A DNA stretch of 64,000 bases, taken from Actinomycetaceae bacterium. GTDB lineage: Bacteria; Actinomycetota; Actinomycetes; Actinomycetales; Actinomycetaceae. The stretch covers positions 124,001-188,000 of the forward strand of contig JAUMUM010000001.1 of the NCBI GenBank assembly GCA_030530685.1, given 5' to 3'. A model generated the notes under the pieces. That model made no database searches. It saw only the letters and a program-made list of their open reading frames with translations, and had not been told where the DNA came from. This document shows positions 8,653-17,180 of this stretch, piece after piece (position 1 is the stretch's first letter; each line of letters opens with the position of its first letter). The position numbers and the translations under genes were made by a program.

Positions 8653-9876
8653 CTAGATCCCGACACGCTGCGTCGGGCAGGACATGCAACGCGGACCACC
8701 ACGTCCACGGCCGAGCTCGGAACCCGCGACCGATAGGACTTCGATGCCCTGGTCACGGAGGTAGGAGTTGGTTGCAACATTGCGCTCGTAGCCAACCAGC
8801 ACGCCCGGGCGAATAGTGAGGAAGTTGCATCCGTCATCCCACTGCTCACGTTCGGCGGCGATGGAGTTCTGCGGCGTCGTCAGCACGCGAATCTCCTTCA
8901 GGCCGAGGGCATCGGCGATGACATCGTGCATCTTGTCCGGTTCGTTGAATGTGACGTCCAGCTTACCCGACGACTCCCCGGGGCGAATCGTGTTGGAGGC
9001 CAGCATTCCGAGATTGCCATACTTGGTGAACGACTCTTCGTCGACCATCGTCATGACCGTGTCAAGGTGCATGAGCGCCCTTTCCGACGGCATGTGCAAC
9101 GCGATGACCTGATCGGCACGACCGGAATCAAAAAGCTGCCGAGCCAATCGCTCCACACCCTGCGGGGTCGTGCGCTCGGACATTCCGACCAGCACCTTCC
9201 CGCGTCCGATGACCAGGACGTCTCCGCCTTCGATGGAAGCGGGACCTTCCCCGTTACCGGTGCTCCAGCGATTGAACTCGGCATCTGCGAATCTGGGATT
9301 CCAGCGGTACATGGCTTCGAAGTTCACCGTTTCGGGACGACGAGCCGGCATTCGCATCGAGTTGATTGCCACGCCGTCGTACACCCAACAGGACGTGTCG
9401 CGCGTGAACAGATGGTTCGGCAGCGGCGGCAGAACGAAGTCATCCTGTCCGAGCATATCGAGTACCACCGATTTGGGATCTCCGACCTCGTCGAAGAGTT
9501 CCTGCTTCAGCAGGCCACCGACCAGAACCTCGGCGAGCCTGGACGACTCGAGGCGATCGGCGTAATTGCGAAGCGCGTCTGTGGCGGAAAGTCCGAATTT
9601 CCGCTCATCAATGATGTAGTCGAGGATGTACTTGCGTGCCTCCGGAATGTCGAGGGTCTCGGTGAGCAGATCCTGGAACAGGAGGACTTCAATCCCTTCG
9701 TCACGCAGCAACTGAGCGAAACCGTCATGCTCCTTCTGCGCCTCTTCCAGCCACACGATGTCATCGAAAAGAAGCTGATCCTTATTCGATGGAGTCAGCC
9801 TAGCAAGTTCGATCCCAGGACGATGAAGGATCACCTGGTCAAGTTTGCCGACCTCAGAATCGACGCGGTACGTCAT
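8653..9876 (-). CDS. arcA: Arginine deiminase
   Basis: 407 residues from ATG 9876 (a longer frame to 9927 lacks homology). Recognisable segments are the N-terminal [38 protein letters not shown], and the C-terminal GGPRCMSCP with nucleophile Cys397. It hydrolyses arginine to citrulline and ammonia. First gene of the cluster, so the promoter lies in 9877-10100. The weak ribosome site GTAGGAAC sits just upstream. Confidence 0.96.
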   Translation of the reverse strand: MTYRVDSEVGKLDQVILHRPGIELARLTPSNKDQLLFDDIVWLEEAQKEHDGFAQLLRDEGIEVLLFQDLLTETLDIPEARKYILDYIIDERKFGLSATDALRNYADRLESSRLAEVLVGGLLKQELFDEVGDPKSVVLDMLGQDDFVLPPLPNHLFTRDTSCWVYDGVAINSMRMPARRPETVNFEAMYRWNPRFADAEFNRWSTGNGEGPASIEGGDVLVIGRGKVLVGMSERTTPQGVERLARQLFDSGRADQVIALHMPSERALMHLDTVMTMVDEESFTKYGNLGMLASNTIRPGESSGKLDVTFNEPDKMHDVIADALGLKEIRVLTTPQNSIAAEREQWDDGCNFLTIRPGVLVGYERNVATNSYLRDQGIEVLSVAGSELGRGRGGPRCMSCPTQRVGI

Positions 9877-9945
9877 TGTTCCTACGCTTTCTCGTGCGTT
9901 CCACATCAGGTGCTTGCAGTCTGCCAATACTTAGTACTTACGTAC

Positions 9946-10000
9946 CAGGGCCTTTTGTCCTGGCGTCCCGAAACACCGGAATATTTGCGAATATTTCCGG
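9946..10000 (-). promoter_or_regulatory. Candidate control region of the arc/creatinine cluster
   Basis: Upstream of arcA, 9976-10000 is a 25-base element with 6-base inverted ends (CCGGAA and TTCCGG) enclosing two direct GAATATTT copies 10 bases apart, one helical turn. A second small inverted repeat (CCAGG...CCTGG) is at 9946-9964. Such helically phased repeats fit an operator. The regulator is unknown, as no regulatory gene adjoins the cluster. Confidence 0.35.
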
Positions 10001-10616
10001 TACAACCGTACCTGATTGGGTGCTCGCTGTCACGTTCACTCGGTATCGAACGCCACATTGCGTTTTCTCACCACGGCATTACCTCCGTCCAGAAATGACG
10101 GACCAATGAAGCGGCGCTCGCCTCAGACAATCTTCGCGCCAGCTTCACTCTACGAAACACATCGAATCGAAACGATTAGCCCATCTGGAACCGACGATTA
10201 GACCGGATCGGCCAACCTTACTGAAGTTCCTGCGGGTCACCTGTCTTTCCCCGCGGTTAACCTCTCCAGACGGGCGGGCCGAACTTTGTGGCTCCGTTCA
10301 CCTTTGCCCGTCAGCCTCGCTCGTGCCCCGACGGAAGCCACTGCGCAATGCGACAGTGCATGTGAAGCGCCTGGCGGGATATGCCGACAGGACAGGGACA
10401 GCCCACCAGCGCGAATCACGGGCACGAGTATCTCGACACCGTAGCAGAACGCCACGCCGGCATCCCAACCACCGCAAAACCAACTCGGCGGGGAAATCGG
10501 CACCGCGAGTGCCGCCGGGCTAAACTGAGCAGCGAAGTGTGCTGCGTTCGGCAGCACATCGTCTGCCTCGACCATTACGACATCAACGTCGACCACTTAC
10601 GACCCGAAGGAATGCC
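10001..10616. other. Long non-coding gap between arcA and deoD
   Basis: This is the remaining part of a 740-base divergent gap. Frames here are short and have no recognisable protein content. TAAACT at about 10518-10523 may be the -10 box for deoD, but no good -35 is visible. I see no riboswitch consensus or tRNA. Confidence 0.4.
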
Positions 10617-11324
10617 ATGGCAACCCCCCACATTGCCGCCGAACCAGGAGACTTCGCTCCCGCCGTCCTCATGCCGGGCGATCCCCGACGCGCGGAAAGG
10701 ATCGCATCGCTGCTCATGCCCGACGCCCGCAAGGTTTCCGACGTGCGCGGCATCGGCGGCTACACGGGCACGCATAACGGCAAGCCCCTGTCCGTCATGG
10801 CCTCCGGCATGGGCCAGCCGTCCCTGGCCATTTATGCGACCGAGTTGTACTCCTTCTACGGCGTCGAACGCATCGTGCGCGTGGGCACCTGTGGAGGCCT
10901 CTCCCCCGCGGTCACGGTTGGCGACGCCGTCATCGCGATTGGCGCGCATACGGACTCGACCCTGGTCGACGGCGTCTGCCCCGGCATCCGCTTTTCGGCA
11001 ACGGCATCCTGGAACCTTCTCAAAGCTGCGGCCGACGCCGCGGGCGACGACCCGGCGGTCAAGATCGGCCCGGTCGTCTCACGTGATCGCTTCTACGGCA
11101 ACGACGAGGCACAGACGAAGCGCCTCGCCGCGTTGGGAACGCTCGGCGTCGAAATGGAGGCCGCCGGCCTGTACGCCATCGCCGCCGATCTCGGCAAGCA
11201 GGCGCTGGCCGTGCTGACGGTCTCGGACCACCTATTCGACCCGTCCGGAGACATGGATGCCGAGCAGCGCGAGACCAACTTCCACAGAGCGCTGGAACTG
11301 GCCGTCGCCGCGGCCCTTTCCTGA
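10617..11324 (+). CDS. deoD: Purine-nucleoside phosphorylase, DeoD type
   Basis: 235 residues from ATG 10617, with GAAGGA 5 bases upstream; a longer frame exists but the family starts here. Key NP-I residues are in place: His5, LMPGDPRRAE with Arg24, Arg44, VRVGTCGGLS (phosphate site), GVEMEAAGLYAIA, and TVSDH with the catalytic Asp. It cleaves purine nucleosides with phosphate in salvage. The MntR-type regulator follows after 30 bases on the same strand and is probably co-transcribed by proximity only. Confidence 0.94.
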   Translation: MATPHIAAEPGDFAPAVLMPGDPRRAERIASLLMPDARKVSDVRGIGGYTGTHNGKPLSVMASGMGQPSLAIYATELYSFYGVERIVRVGTCGGLSPAVTVGDAVIAIGAHTDSTLVDGVCPGIRFSATASWNLLKAAADAAGDDPAVKIGPVVSRDRFYGNDEAQTKRLAALGTLGVEMEAAGLYAIAADLGKQALAVLTVSDHLFDPSGDMDAEQRETNFHRALELAVAAALS

Positions 11325-11354
11325 AGCCCTCGGCAATGGTTGGCTAGAGTCACC

Positions 11355-12041
11355 ATGGCACTGTCGGCTTCGCACGAGGACTATCTTCGAACCATATGGA
11401 AACTCGACGAGTGGCAGGATCACCCCGTCACGTCGGGCGAACTCGCACGCGCACTCGGCCTATCCCCCTCGACCGTGACGGAGGGCGTGCAACGGCTCGT
11501 CACCATGGGACTCGTACGCCACGCCAGATACGGCAAGATTTCCTTGACCGACCAGGGCCGAGTTGAGGCCGCGCGCATGGTGCGCATCCACAGGCTCATC
11601 GAGACGGCGCTCGTGACGTGCCTCGGATACTCCTGGGACGAGGTGCACGACGAGGCAGAGAAGCTGGAACACGCGGTCTCCGACGCATTCATCGCGCGCC
11701 TTGATGCCACCCTGGGGCATCCCACGCACGACCCTCATGGCGACCGGATACCCCAGCCCGACGACATGACATCCTCGACCTCCCCGCTCGTGACGCTGGC
11801 CGACCTCGGCGCCGGCTGCACGGCGACCATCGAGCGGGTAGCCGACGACGACCCGCAGATCCTCAAGGCCCTCTTCGAGCTCGGCCTGCTCCCCGGGGTG
11901 CGCGTCAGCGTGGTCAGCACGCAACGTGGCCTTGGCCTCATGACGATCGAGGTGCAGACCGAGAGCCCGAAGCCAAGGGCCGATATCGCCATGAATGTCG
12001 CCACCGCCATTGCCGTGATCAACGTCGCCGACCCCCAATGA
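11355..12041 (+). CDS. DtxR/MntR-family metal-dependent regulator with SH3-like domain
   Basis: 228 residues: winged helix (about 1-65), dimerisation and metal domain (66-140), a linker, then a C-terminal FeoA/SH3-like domain (about 155-225), as in DtxR/IdeR. Metal ligands align to DtxR numbering with His79, Glu83, His98, Glu105 and His106. Two selectivity positions are different: Asp9 stands where DtxR has Met10, and Glu102 stands where DtxR has Cys102. Both are the residues used by manganese sensor MntR. So this has the length of an iron regulator but a manganese-type site. ATG 11355 is preferred over TTG 11340. Its targets are not in the window as far as I can tell. Confidence 0.88.
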   Translation: MALSASHEDYLRTIWKLDEWQDHPVTSGELARALGLSPSTVTEGVQRLVTMGLVRHARYGKISLTDQGRVEAARMVRIHRLIETALVTCLGYSWDEVHDEAEKLEHAVSDAFIARLDATLGHPTHDPHGDRIPQPDDMTSSTSPLVTLADLGAGCTATIERVADDDPQILKALFELGLLPGVRVSVVSTQRGLGLMTIEVQTESPKPRADIAMNVATAIAVINVADPQ

Positions 12042-12357
12042 AGACGAAATCGACATAGGCCCGCGTCACGACGTCGGCCTCCTCGTCGAGCATCAGTTCG
12101 ACCACATCCTGGACGGTGTCGCCGCACCACCCACGCGGGCATTCGACGGCATGCTCCGCATCCCGCCCGACGGCAACGACTCGTACGCCCTCGATATTTC
12201 GTTCTAATGAAACATTGTCCATGCGCGCCAGTATCTCCCGGGGGTCCGACGAAAAAACGCCGCGTGAATGGGTTCGGTTGCCATGGCCTTGATAGTCCAG
12301 TTGCCTCGTCCCTGGCAGCACCGGCCCCGTGAGGCCAAACACAACGACGAAGCTCAC
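12019..12357 (-). CDS. Small hypothetical protein
   Basis: An open frame of up to 112 residues, convergent with the regulator gene and overlapping its end by 23 bases. The composition is protein-like, especially the last 66 residues (from ATG 12219, GGGAG upstream at long spacing). No domain is recognised. It may be a real small acidic protein or chance; both starts are uncertain. Confidence 0.35.
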   Translation of the reverse strand: MSFVVVFGLTGPVLPGTRQLDYQGHGNRTHSRGVFSSDPREILARMDNVSLERNIEGVRVVAVGRDAEHAVECPRGWCGDTVQDVVELMLDEEADVVTRAYVDFVFIGGRRR

Positions 12358-12406
12358 ACGTTCGACGACTTGTTCAAGTTTGTGCTGCCGTGTTTAACTC
12401 ATCCTG

Positions 12407-12491
12407 TTCATCAAGAGCAGCCGAAAGACGTGGCTTGACGACGCTGCAGCAACCCGGAACGCCGGGTGCTTCTGCCACGATCGATGGAGGA
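12407..12491 (+). promoter_or_regulatory. SAM-I (S-box) riboswitch controlling metNIQ translation
   Basis: The leader carries the S-box core in order: ATCAAGAG, a GA-rich internal loop, GCTGCAGCAACC, a P3 hairpin (ACCCGG-AACG-CCGGGT), and GGTGCTTCTGCC. Helix P1 can form between TTCATC (12407-12412) and GATGGA (12483-12488). The latter overlaps the ribosome site GGAGGA (12486-12491) of metN. Bound SAM should therefore hide the ribosome site and shut off methionine uptake. No terminator is seen, so control looks translational. Confidence 0.82.
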
Positions 12492-12494
12492 TTC

Positions 12495-13487
12495 ATGATT
12501 CAGTTAAAGAATGTGCGCAAGGTCTACCCGCGACGGGGAGCCGAACCCGTCGTCGCACTGAACGGAATCGATCTAACCATCCCCGCGGGCGACATCCACG
12601 GAATCGTCGGACAGTCGGGCGCGGGCAAATCGACGCTCATTCGCTGTCTGACCGCGCTCGAACGCCCAACGGAGGGCGAAATCCTCGTCGACGGCGACAA
12701 CCTCGCCGCACTCAGCCCGACGCAGCTCAGCCAAGCACGCCGTAAAATCGGAATGGTCTTCCAGGGAGGCAATCTCCTCGATTCCCGGACGGCCTCGCAG
12801 AACATCGCCTACCCGCTCAAGATCGCCGGCGTGCCCAAGTCGCAGATCCCCGGGCGGGTGGACGAACTGCTGGCCGTCGTCGGCCTGGCGGACCGCGGAT
12901 CCTCCTACCCCTCGCAGCTGTCGGGCGGGCAGCGCCAGCGCGTCGCCATCGCCCGGGCCCTGGCGACCAACCCCGCCGTGCTTCTGTGCGACGAACCCAC
13001 ATCTGCACTCGACACGGAAACCACCAACCAGATCCTCGACCTGCTGGCCTCGGTCCGTGAATCCTTCGGCGTCACCGTCCTCATCATCACTCACGAGATG
13101 AGCGTCGTGCGGCGAATCTGCCGGTCGGTGACCCTGCTCGATCACGGGTCGATCGCGGCCACCGGCTCGGTCGAAAGCGCTGTCTCCGATGTCGACTCGC
13201 TCCTGTCCAAGCAGATCGTTCCCAAACCCCACATCAGTGCCGACAGCGTCGGGTCAGCGACGGTCATCGACGTCGCCTTTACCTCCCGCCCCGGGGAGCC
13301 CACGGGAGCCAACGTGCTGAAGTTGGCCGCCGAGTTGAGGGCGGACGTCAGCGCCGGCACATTCGAGACGATCGGTTCGACCCAGGTGTCGCGCTTGGCC
13401 CTGACGATCGACAACTATGAGACGACCGCCGCCGATGCGCTCAAGCACTTCGGCGCCCATGGCATCGTTGCGGAGGTGCGCCAATGA
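12495..13487 (+). CDS. metN: Methionine ABC transporter ATP-binding protein
   Basis: 330 residues. Walker A is GQSGAGKST (about 36-44), the ABC signature LSGGQRQR, Walker B VLLCDEPTSALD and the H-loop ITHE follow in order. The C-terminal 90 residues form the NIL domain, which in MetN binds methionine and inhibits transport when the pool is full. The ATG at 12495 directly follows the SAM riboswitch. Its stop overlaps the start of metI by 4 bases. Confidence 0.95.
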   Translation: MIQLKNVRKVYPRRGAEPVVALNGIDLTIPAGDIHGIVGQSGAGKSTLIRCLTALERPTEGEILVDGDNLAALSPTQLSQARRKIGMVFQGGNLLDSRTASQNIAYPLKIAGVPKSQIPGRVDELLAVVGLADRGSSYPSQLSGGQRQRVAIARALATNPAVLLCDEPTSALDTETTNQILDLLASVRESFGVTVLIITHEMSVVRRICRSVTLLDHGSIAATGSVESAVSDVDSLLSKQIVPKPHISADSVGSATVIDVAFTSRPGEPTGANVLKLAAELRADVSAGTFETIGSTQVSRLALTIDNYETTAADALKHFGAHGIVAEVRQ

Positions 13488-14173
13488 CTCCCGAGATCCT
13501 CGCCGACGGCACCTGGTTCAATCATCCGGCGATTCAAAACGACCTCCTCAGTGCCACCACCGAAACATTGCTCATGGTCTCGATCGCCACCGCCGTGGCC
13601 ATCGTGTTCGGCGGCCTGCTAGGGGTCATCCTCACCGCCACGCGCAATGGCGGGGTCCTACCGTCGCTGGCGGTCAACGTGGTCATCGACTTCGTTGTCA
13701 ATGTCGGGCGTTCGATCCCCTTCGTCATTTTCATGTTCCTGCTCATCCCGTTCGCGCGCTTCCTCGTTAACACGGGAACGGGCTGGCTGGGGGCGACGGT
13801 TCCTCTGGCGGTAGCGGCCATCCCGTACTTCGCCAGGCTCGTCGAATCCAACCTGGACGGAGTGGACCATGGCAAGGTCGAGGCCTCCCAGATGATGGGC
13901 GCCTCTCGCAGCAGGATCCTCGCGGGCGTGCTCGTGCGCGAGGCGCTTCCCGCCCTCATCCAGTCGGCGACGATCCTCATCATCACGCTCATCAGTTATT
14001 CGGCCATGGCCGGTCTCATCGGAGGCGGCGGTCTTGGCTCGCTGGCACAGACCTACGGGTATTACAACAACGACTGGGACGTCGTCATCATCATCGTGGT
14101 CGTCATCGTAGCGATGGTCCAGATCGTCCAGTGGGTCGGCAACATGCTCAGCCGGCTGGTAGACCACCGCTGA
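13484..14173 (+). CDS. metI: Methionine ABC transporter permease
   Basis: 229 residues with about five transmembrane segments. The EAA loop reads EASQMMGASRSRILAGVLVR and contacts MetN. The start overlaps the metN stop (ATGA), indicating translational coupling. The C-terminal segment is unusually rich in Val/Ile. Inner-membrane channel of the importer. Confidence 0.94.
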   Translation: MTPEILADGTWFNHPAIQNDLLSATTETLLMVSIATAVAIVFGGLLGVILTATRNGGVLPSLAVNVVIDFVVNVGRSIPFVIFMFLLIPFARFLVNTGTGWLGATVPLAVAAIPYFARLVESNLDGVDHGKVEASQMMGASRSRILAGVLVREALPALIQSATILIITLISYSAMAGLIGGGGLGSLAQTYGYYNNDWDVVIIIVVVIVAMVQIVQWVGNMLSRLVDHR

Positions 14174-14309
14174 GGGACTACCCGCCGGGATCTCGCGCCG
14201 GGCACCCGCCCGCGCTACCTCCGCACCACAACGGGTCGCGGCGAGGCCGCCGCCCGCACACCTCGGCACGGCGCTAGCGCGTCCGTGCCCATACAAGCGA
14301 AGGAAAACC

Positions 14310-15131
14310 ATGAAGTCATTCAAAGCACTCGCGTCTCTCACCGCCGTGGCCGCCCTGGCGCTGTCCGCCTGCGGCTCATCTGATAGCTCTGACTCATCCG
14401 GCGGCTCGACCAAGATCGTCGTCGGAGCCTCCCCCGTTCCCCATGCCGAGCTCCTCGAGCACATCAAGGATCGCGCCGCCGAAGAGGGCATCGACTTGGA
14501 GATCAAGACCTACGAGGACTACGTGCAGCCCAATAGAGCCCTGAAGGACGGCGACATCGACGCCAACTTCTTCCAGCACCTTCCGTACCTCGAAGAGGAG
14601 CAGGCCTCCAAGGGCTACAAGTTCGAGCACGGCGAGGGCGTTCACATCGAGCCCTACGGCGTCTACTCGGAGAAGATCAAGGACATCAAGGACATTCCCG
14701 AAGGCGCGACCATCGCCGTCACCGACGATCCCTCCAACCAGGAGCGCGCCCTCAAGCTCCTCGAGGACAACAACCTCATCAAGCTGCCGAAGGACGAGAC
14801 CGCCACGATCCACAACATCGCGGACAACCCGAAGAATCTCAAGTTCACGTCCGTCGCTCCGCCGTCGATCCCGAAGGTCCTTCCCGATTACGACGCGGGA
14901 ATCATCAACGGCAACTACGCCCTGGAGAACAACCTGAAGCCTTCCGAGGACGCCATCTACCTCGAGCCCGGCGAGGGCAACCCCTACGCCAATATCCTCG
15001 TGTGGAGCTCGGATGCCAGCGGCGAAAAGCTGGAGGCCATCGAGAGGCTCGAGAAGCTCCTGCACAGCGATGAGCTGTCGAGCTACATCAAGGAACACTA
15101 CTCCGACGGCGAGATCATCCCGGCCTTCTGA
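14310..15131 (+). CDS. metQ: Methionine-binding lipoprotein
   Basis: 273 residues. A lipoprotein signal peptide ends in the lipobox LSAC with Cys21, then a serine-rich linker and an NlpA/MetQ fold (KIVVGASPVPHAELLEH and an NANFFQH-like segment). It captures methionine outside the membrane. GAAGGAA precedes the ATG; the 136-base gap after metI is GC-rich with no gene. The last gene of the riboswitch-controlled operon. Confidence 0.94.
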   Translation: MKSFKALASLTAVAALALSACGSSDSSDSSGGSTKIVVGASPVPHAELLEHIKDRAAEEGIDLEIKTYEDYVQPNRALKDGDIDANFFQHLPYLEEEQASKGYKFEHGEGVHIEPYGVYSEKIKDIKDIPEGATIAVTDDPSNQERALKLLEDNNLIKLPKDETATIHNIADNPKNLKFTSVAPPSIPKVLPDYDAGIINGNYALENNLKPSEDAIYLEPGEGNPYANILVWSSDASGEKLEAIERLEKLLHSDELSSYIKEHYSDGEIIPAF

Positions 15132-15311
15132 CGAGTCGCCGGTACAGCGTCTAGCTCGTGAGGGCAGGGCATCCCGCTGACCGGGAGCGAGGGTGACACT
15201 TGTCACCAGCGGGCCGACCGGAATGTGCTTCTCGCTGAGGGTGCTCCTCACGAGAGCGCCGGGCGGAAAGCGCTTGTCGCGAGCGGGGACCGGAAGGTCC
15301 GCGGATTGTCG

Positions 15312-15349
15312 CCGGGGCGGGTGGGCTTAGGCCTTCCCGCCCCGGTTTC
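15312..15349 (+). terminator. Terminator of metNIQ
   Basis: A perfect 10-base stem (15312-15321 with 15336-15345) with a 14-base loop is followed by TTTCT. It sits between the convergent metQ and nirK genes. The remaining gap (15132-15498) shows only GC-rich non-coding sequence. Confidence 0.75.
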
Positions 15350-15498
15350 TTGCGCGCGACTCGCGCCTTCCACGTCGCCCCTGTCCTTGCCGCCCGAGCC
15401 GCTTTGGCGCCTCGACCTTGCTGTCGCCCCTGCCCGAGCAGTCTTCGCCCCTGCCCCGGCTTTCGGGCCTGTTCTTGCTTTCGCCGGGCGGCCGTCGC

Positions 15499-17169
15499 TC
15501 AATCCTCGACCACGAGCGAGGCGGTGGCGCCGCGTTCGGCGAAGGTCACCGAGTGGTTGAGCGGCGTGTAAGTCCCGGCCTCGGTGGGCACGAATTCGAC
15601 GAAGCCTCCCTGTGCGACGGCCACGTCGATCCCCTGCGATCCCGCGCTCCCGACGGGGTCCTTGCCCGGGGCGAAGGGGTCGCAGTCGATGCCGCTCAGA
15701 GACGAGCCGTCGCATCCGCGGCGTATGCGATAGGCGCCCTCGTACCAGACCGTGTCGAACTGGGCGCCGACCACGTGGAAGGCGAGGTCCATGTTGGGAC
15801 CGGCGGACAGGACCCATATTCGCACGCGCTCGCCGGTCTTGGCCGTCAGGGGTTCGTGCACGTACTGGAAGGGGTAACCGTTGAAGACGACGGCGCTCGG
15901 CTGCACGTCGCGCAGGGCCTGCGGGCTCGTCCCCTGAGAGAGGTCGTCGGACCAGTACTGTTCGGCCTGGATGAGGTAGTACTCGCGGTCGACCGGCTGC
16001 AGGTCGGGCGGATCGATGATGACGGCGCCGTACATTCCGTTGGCCAGGTGCGCGGAGAACGGCTTGGTGCCGCAGTGGTAGAGCCAGATACCCGAGCGCT
16101 TGGCCGTGAACGTGTACGTCAGCGATTCGCCCGGTCCAATGGTGCGCATGGGTTCGTCGGGGGCGACGTCGCCGGCGTGGAAGTCGATGGAGTGGCCCAT
16201 CGTCCCCTTATTTGTCAGCGTGACGACGAAGGTGTCGCCGACCTTGCCTCGCAGCACCGGCCCGGGGGCCGTCCCGTTGAATGTCCACGTGCGCTGCGTG
16301 CGTCCGGGTGCGACCTCCCTGTCCACCTCGACGGCCTCGAGCGCGACGTGGTGCGTCGTCTCGTCGGGAGCGGGGTCGAGGCTCGCCTCCCTGGCAGCGA
16401 ATCCCTCGCCGGGCTTGGCGGAAAGCTCGGCGTAGCTCGGTTGGAGCGCGTCCGAGGAGGAGTCGTGGCCGGCGTGCCCACCGCCCGAGGCCGACGTTGC
16501 CGTATCGTCGACGACCACCGCGAGCGTCATGCCGGCCTGGCGGTGGCCCGCCACGGAACACCACCCCTCCATGTTCTGTGTGACGACGCCGACGTCGACG
16601 GTGCCGCTCTTGCCGGGGTCTATCATGCCGGTCGAGGCGCCGCCGGGAAAGACGAGGTCGTGCTGCTGTTCGCCCGTGTTGCGCAGTGTGACCCGCAGCC
16701 GGTTGCCCTGCGGGACGTCGATCGAGCTCGGTGTGAATGCGAGTCCCTCGACGGAGACCTCGACTTCGGTAACCGGGGCGTTGGCATCGGTCGCGTCGCC
16801 CGTTCCACCGCGGCCGGAGCCGAATCCTCCGCCTATGCCGATGGCGACGACGAGGATGAGTGCGGCGAGCGCCGCGCCGACACCGAAGCGGGTGCGTGGC
16901 AGGGCACGCGGGCCTGCCACGGGCTGCCTGGATCGGGCCGCGGCGTCGCCGACATTGCCGCTGGCACCTGCGGGACGTGCGGTCTCGGACCTGTTACTGG
17001 CTTTGCCTTTGCCGCAGGCTTCGGTCTTGCCTGCACCTTCGCTCTTGCCGCTGGCTTTCGCGCCGTCGGGCTCGAACGAGCCTTCGGCCGGCTTTCCTTT
17101 CGCTGCCGGCTCCTCACCGCTCGCCCGCTCACCAGCACCGCCGACTCGGTCCCTGCCACCGATCTCCAC
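15499..17169 (-). CDS. nirK: Membrane-anchored three-cupredoxin copper nitrite reductase
   Basis: 556 residues from GTG 17169 (AGGAGG 7 bases upstream). Layout: a low-complexity cytoplasmic tail (1-93), one transmembrane helix (95-115), an extra cupredoxin with a type 1 copper set (His170, Cys204, His209, Met214), a His/Gly linker, then the two NirK domains. In these, type 1 copper ligands are His326, Cys366, His374 and Met379; type 2 ligands are His331, His365 and His539; catalytic Asp329 and His465 are kept. It reduces nitrite to nitric oxide outside the membrane, the N-terminal cupredoxin presumably passing electrons. No other denitrification gene is nearby. The next gene upstream probably works with it. 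Confidence 0.9.
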   Translation of the reverse strand: MEIGGRDRVGGAGERASGEEPAAKGKPAEGSFEPDGAKASGKSEGAGKTEACGKGKASNRSETARPAGASGNVGDAAARSRQPVAGPRALPRTRFGVGAALAALILVVAIGIGGGFGSGRGGTGDATDANAPVTEVEVSVEGLAFTPSSIDVPQGNRLRVTLRNTGEQQHDLVFPGGASTGMIDPGKSGTVDVGVVTQNMEGWCSVAGHRQAGMTLAVVVDDTATSASGGGHAGHDSSSDALQPSYAELSAKPGEGFAAREASLDPAPDETTHHVALEAVEVDREVAPGRTQRTWTFNGTAPGPVLRGKVGDTFVVTLTNKGTMGHSIDFHAGDVAPDEPMRTIGPGESLTYTFTAKRSGIWLYHCGTKPFSAHLANGMYGAVIIDPPDLQPVDREYYLIQAEQYWSDDLSQGTSPQALRDVQPSAVVFNGYPFQYVHEPLTAKTGERVRIWVLSAGPNMDLAFHVVGAQFDTVWYEGAYRIRRGCDGSSLSGIDCDPFAPGKDPVGSAGSQGIDVAVAQGGFVEFVPTEAGTYTPLNHSVTFAERGATASLVVED

Positions 17170-17180
17170 TTGTTTGCCTC

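Noticed and set aside
9877-10616. Cobalamin or other riboswitch before deoD or arcA
   Set aside because: GCCACTG occurs, but the rest of the cobalamin consensus is missing.
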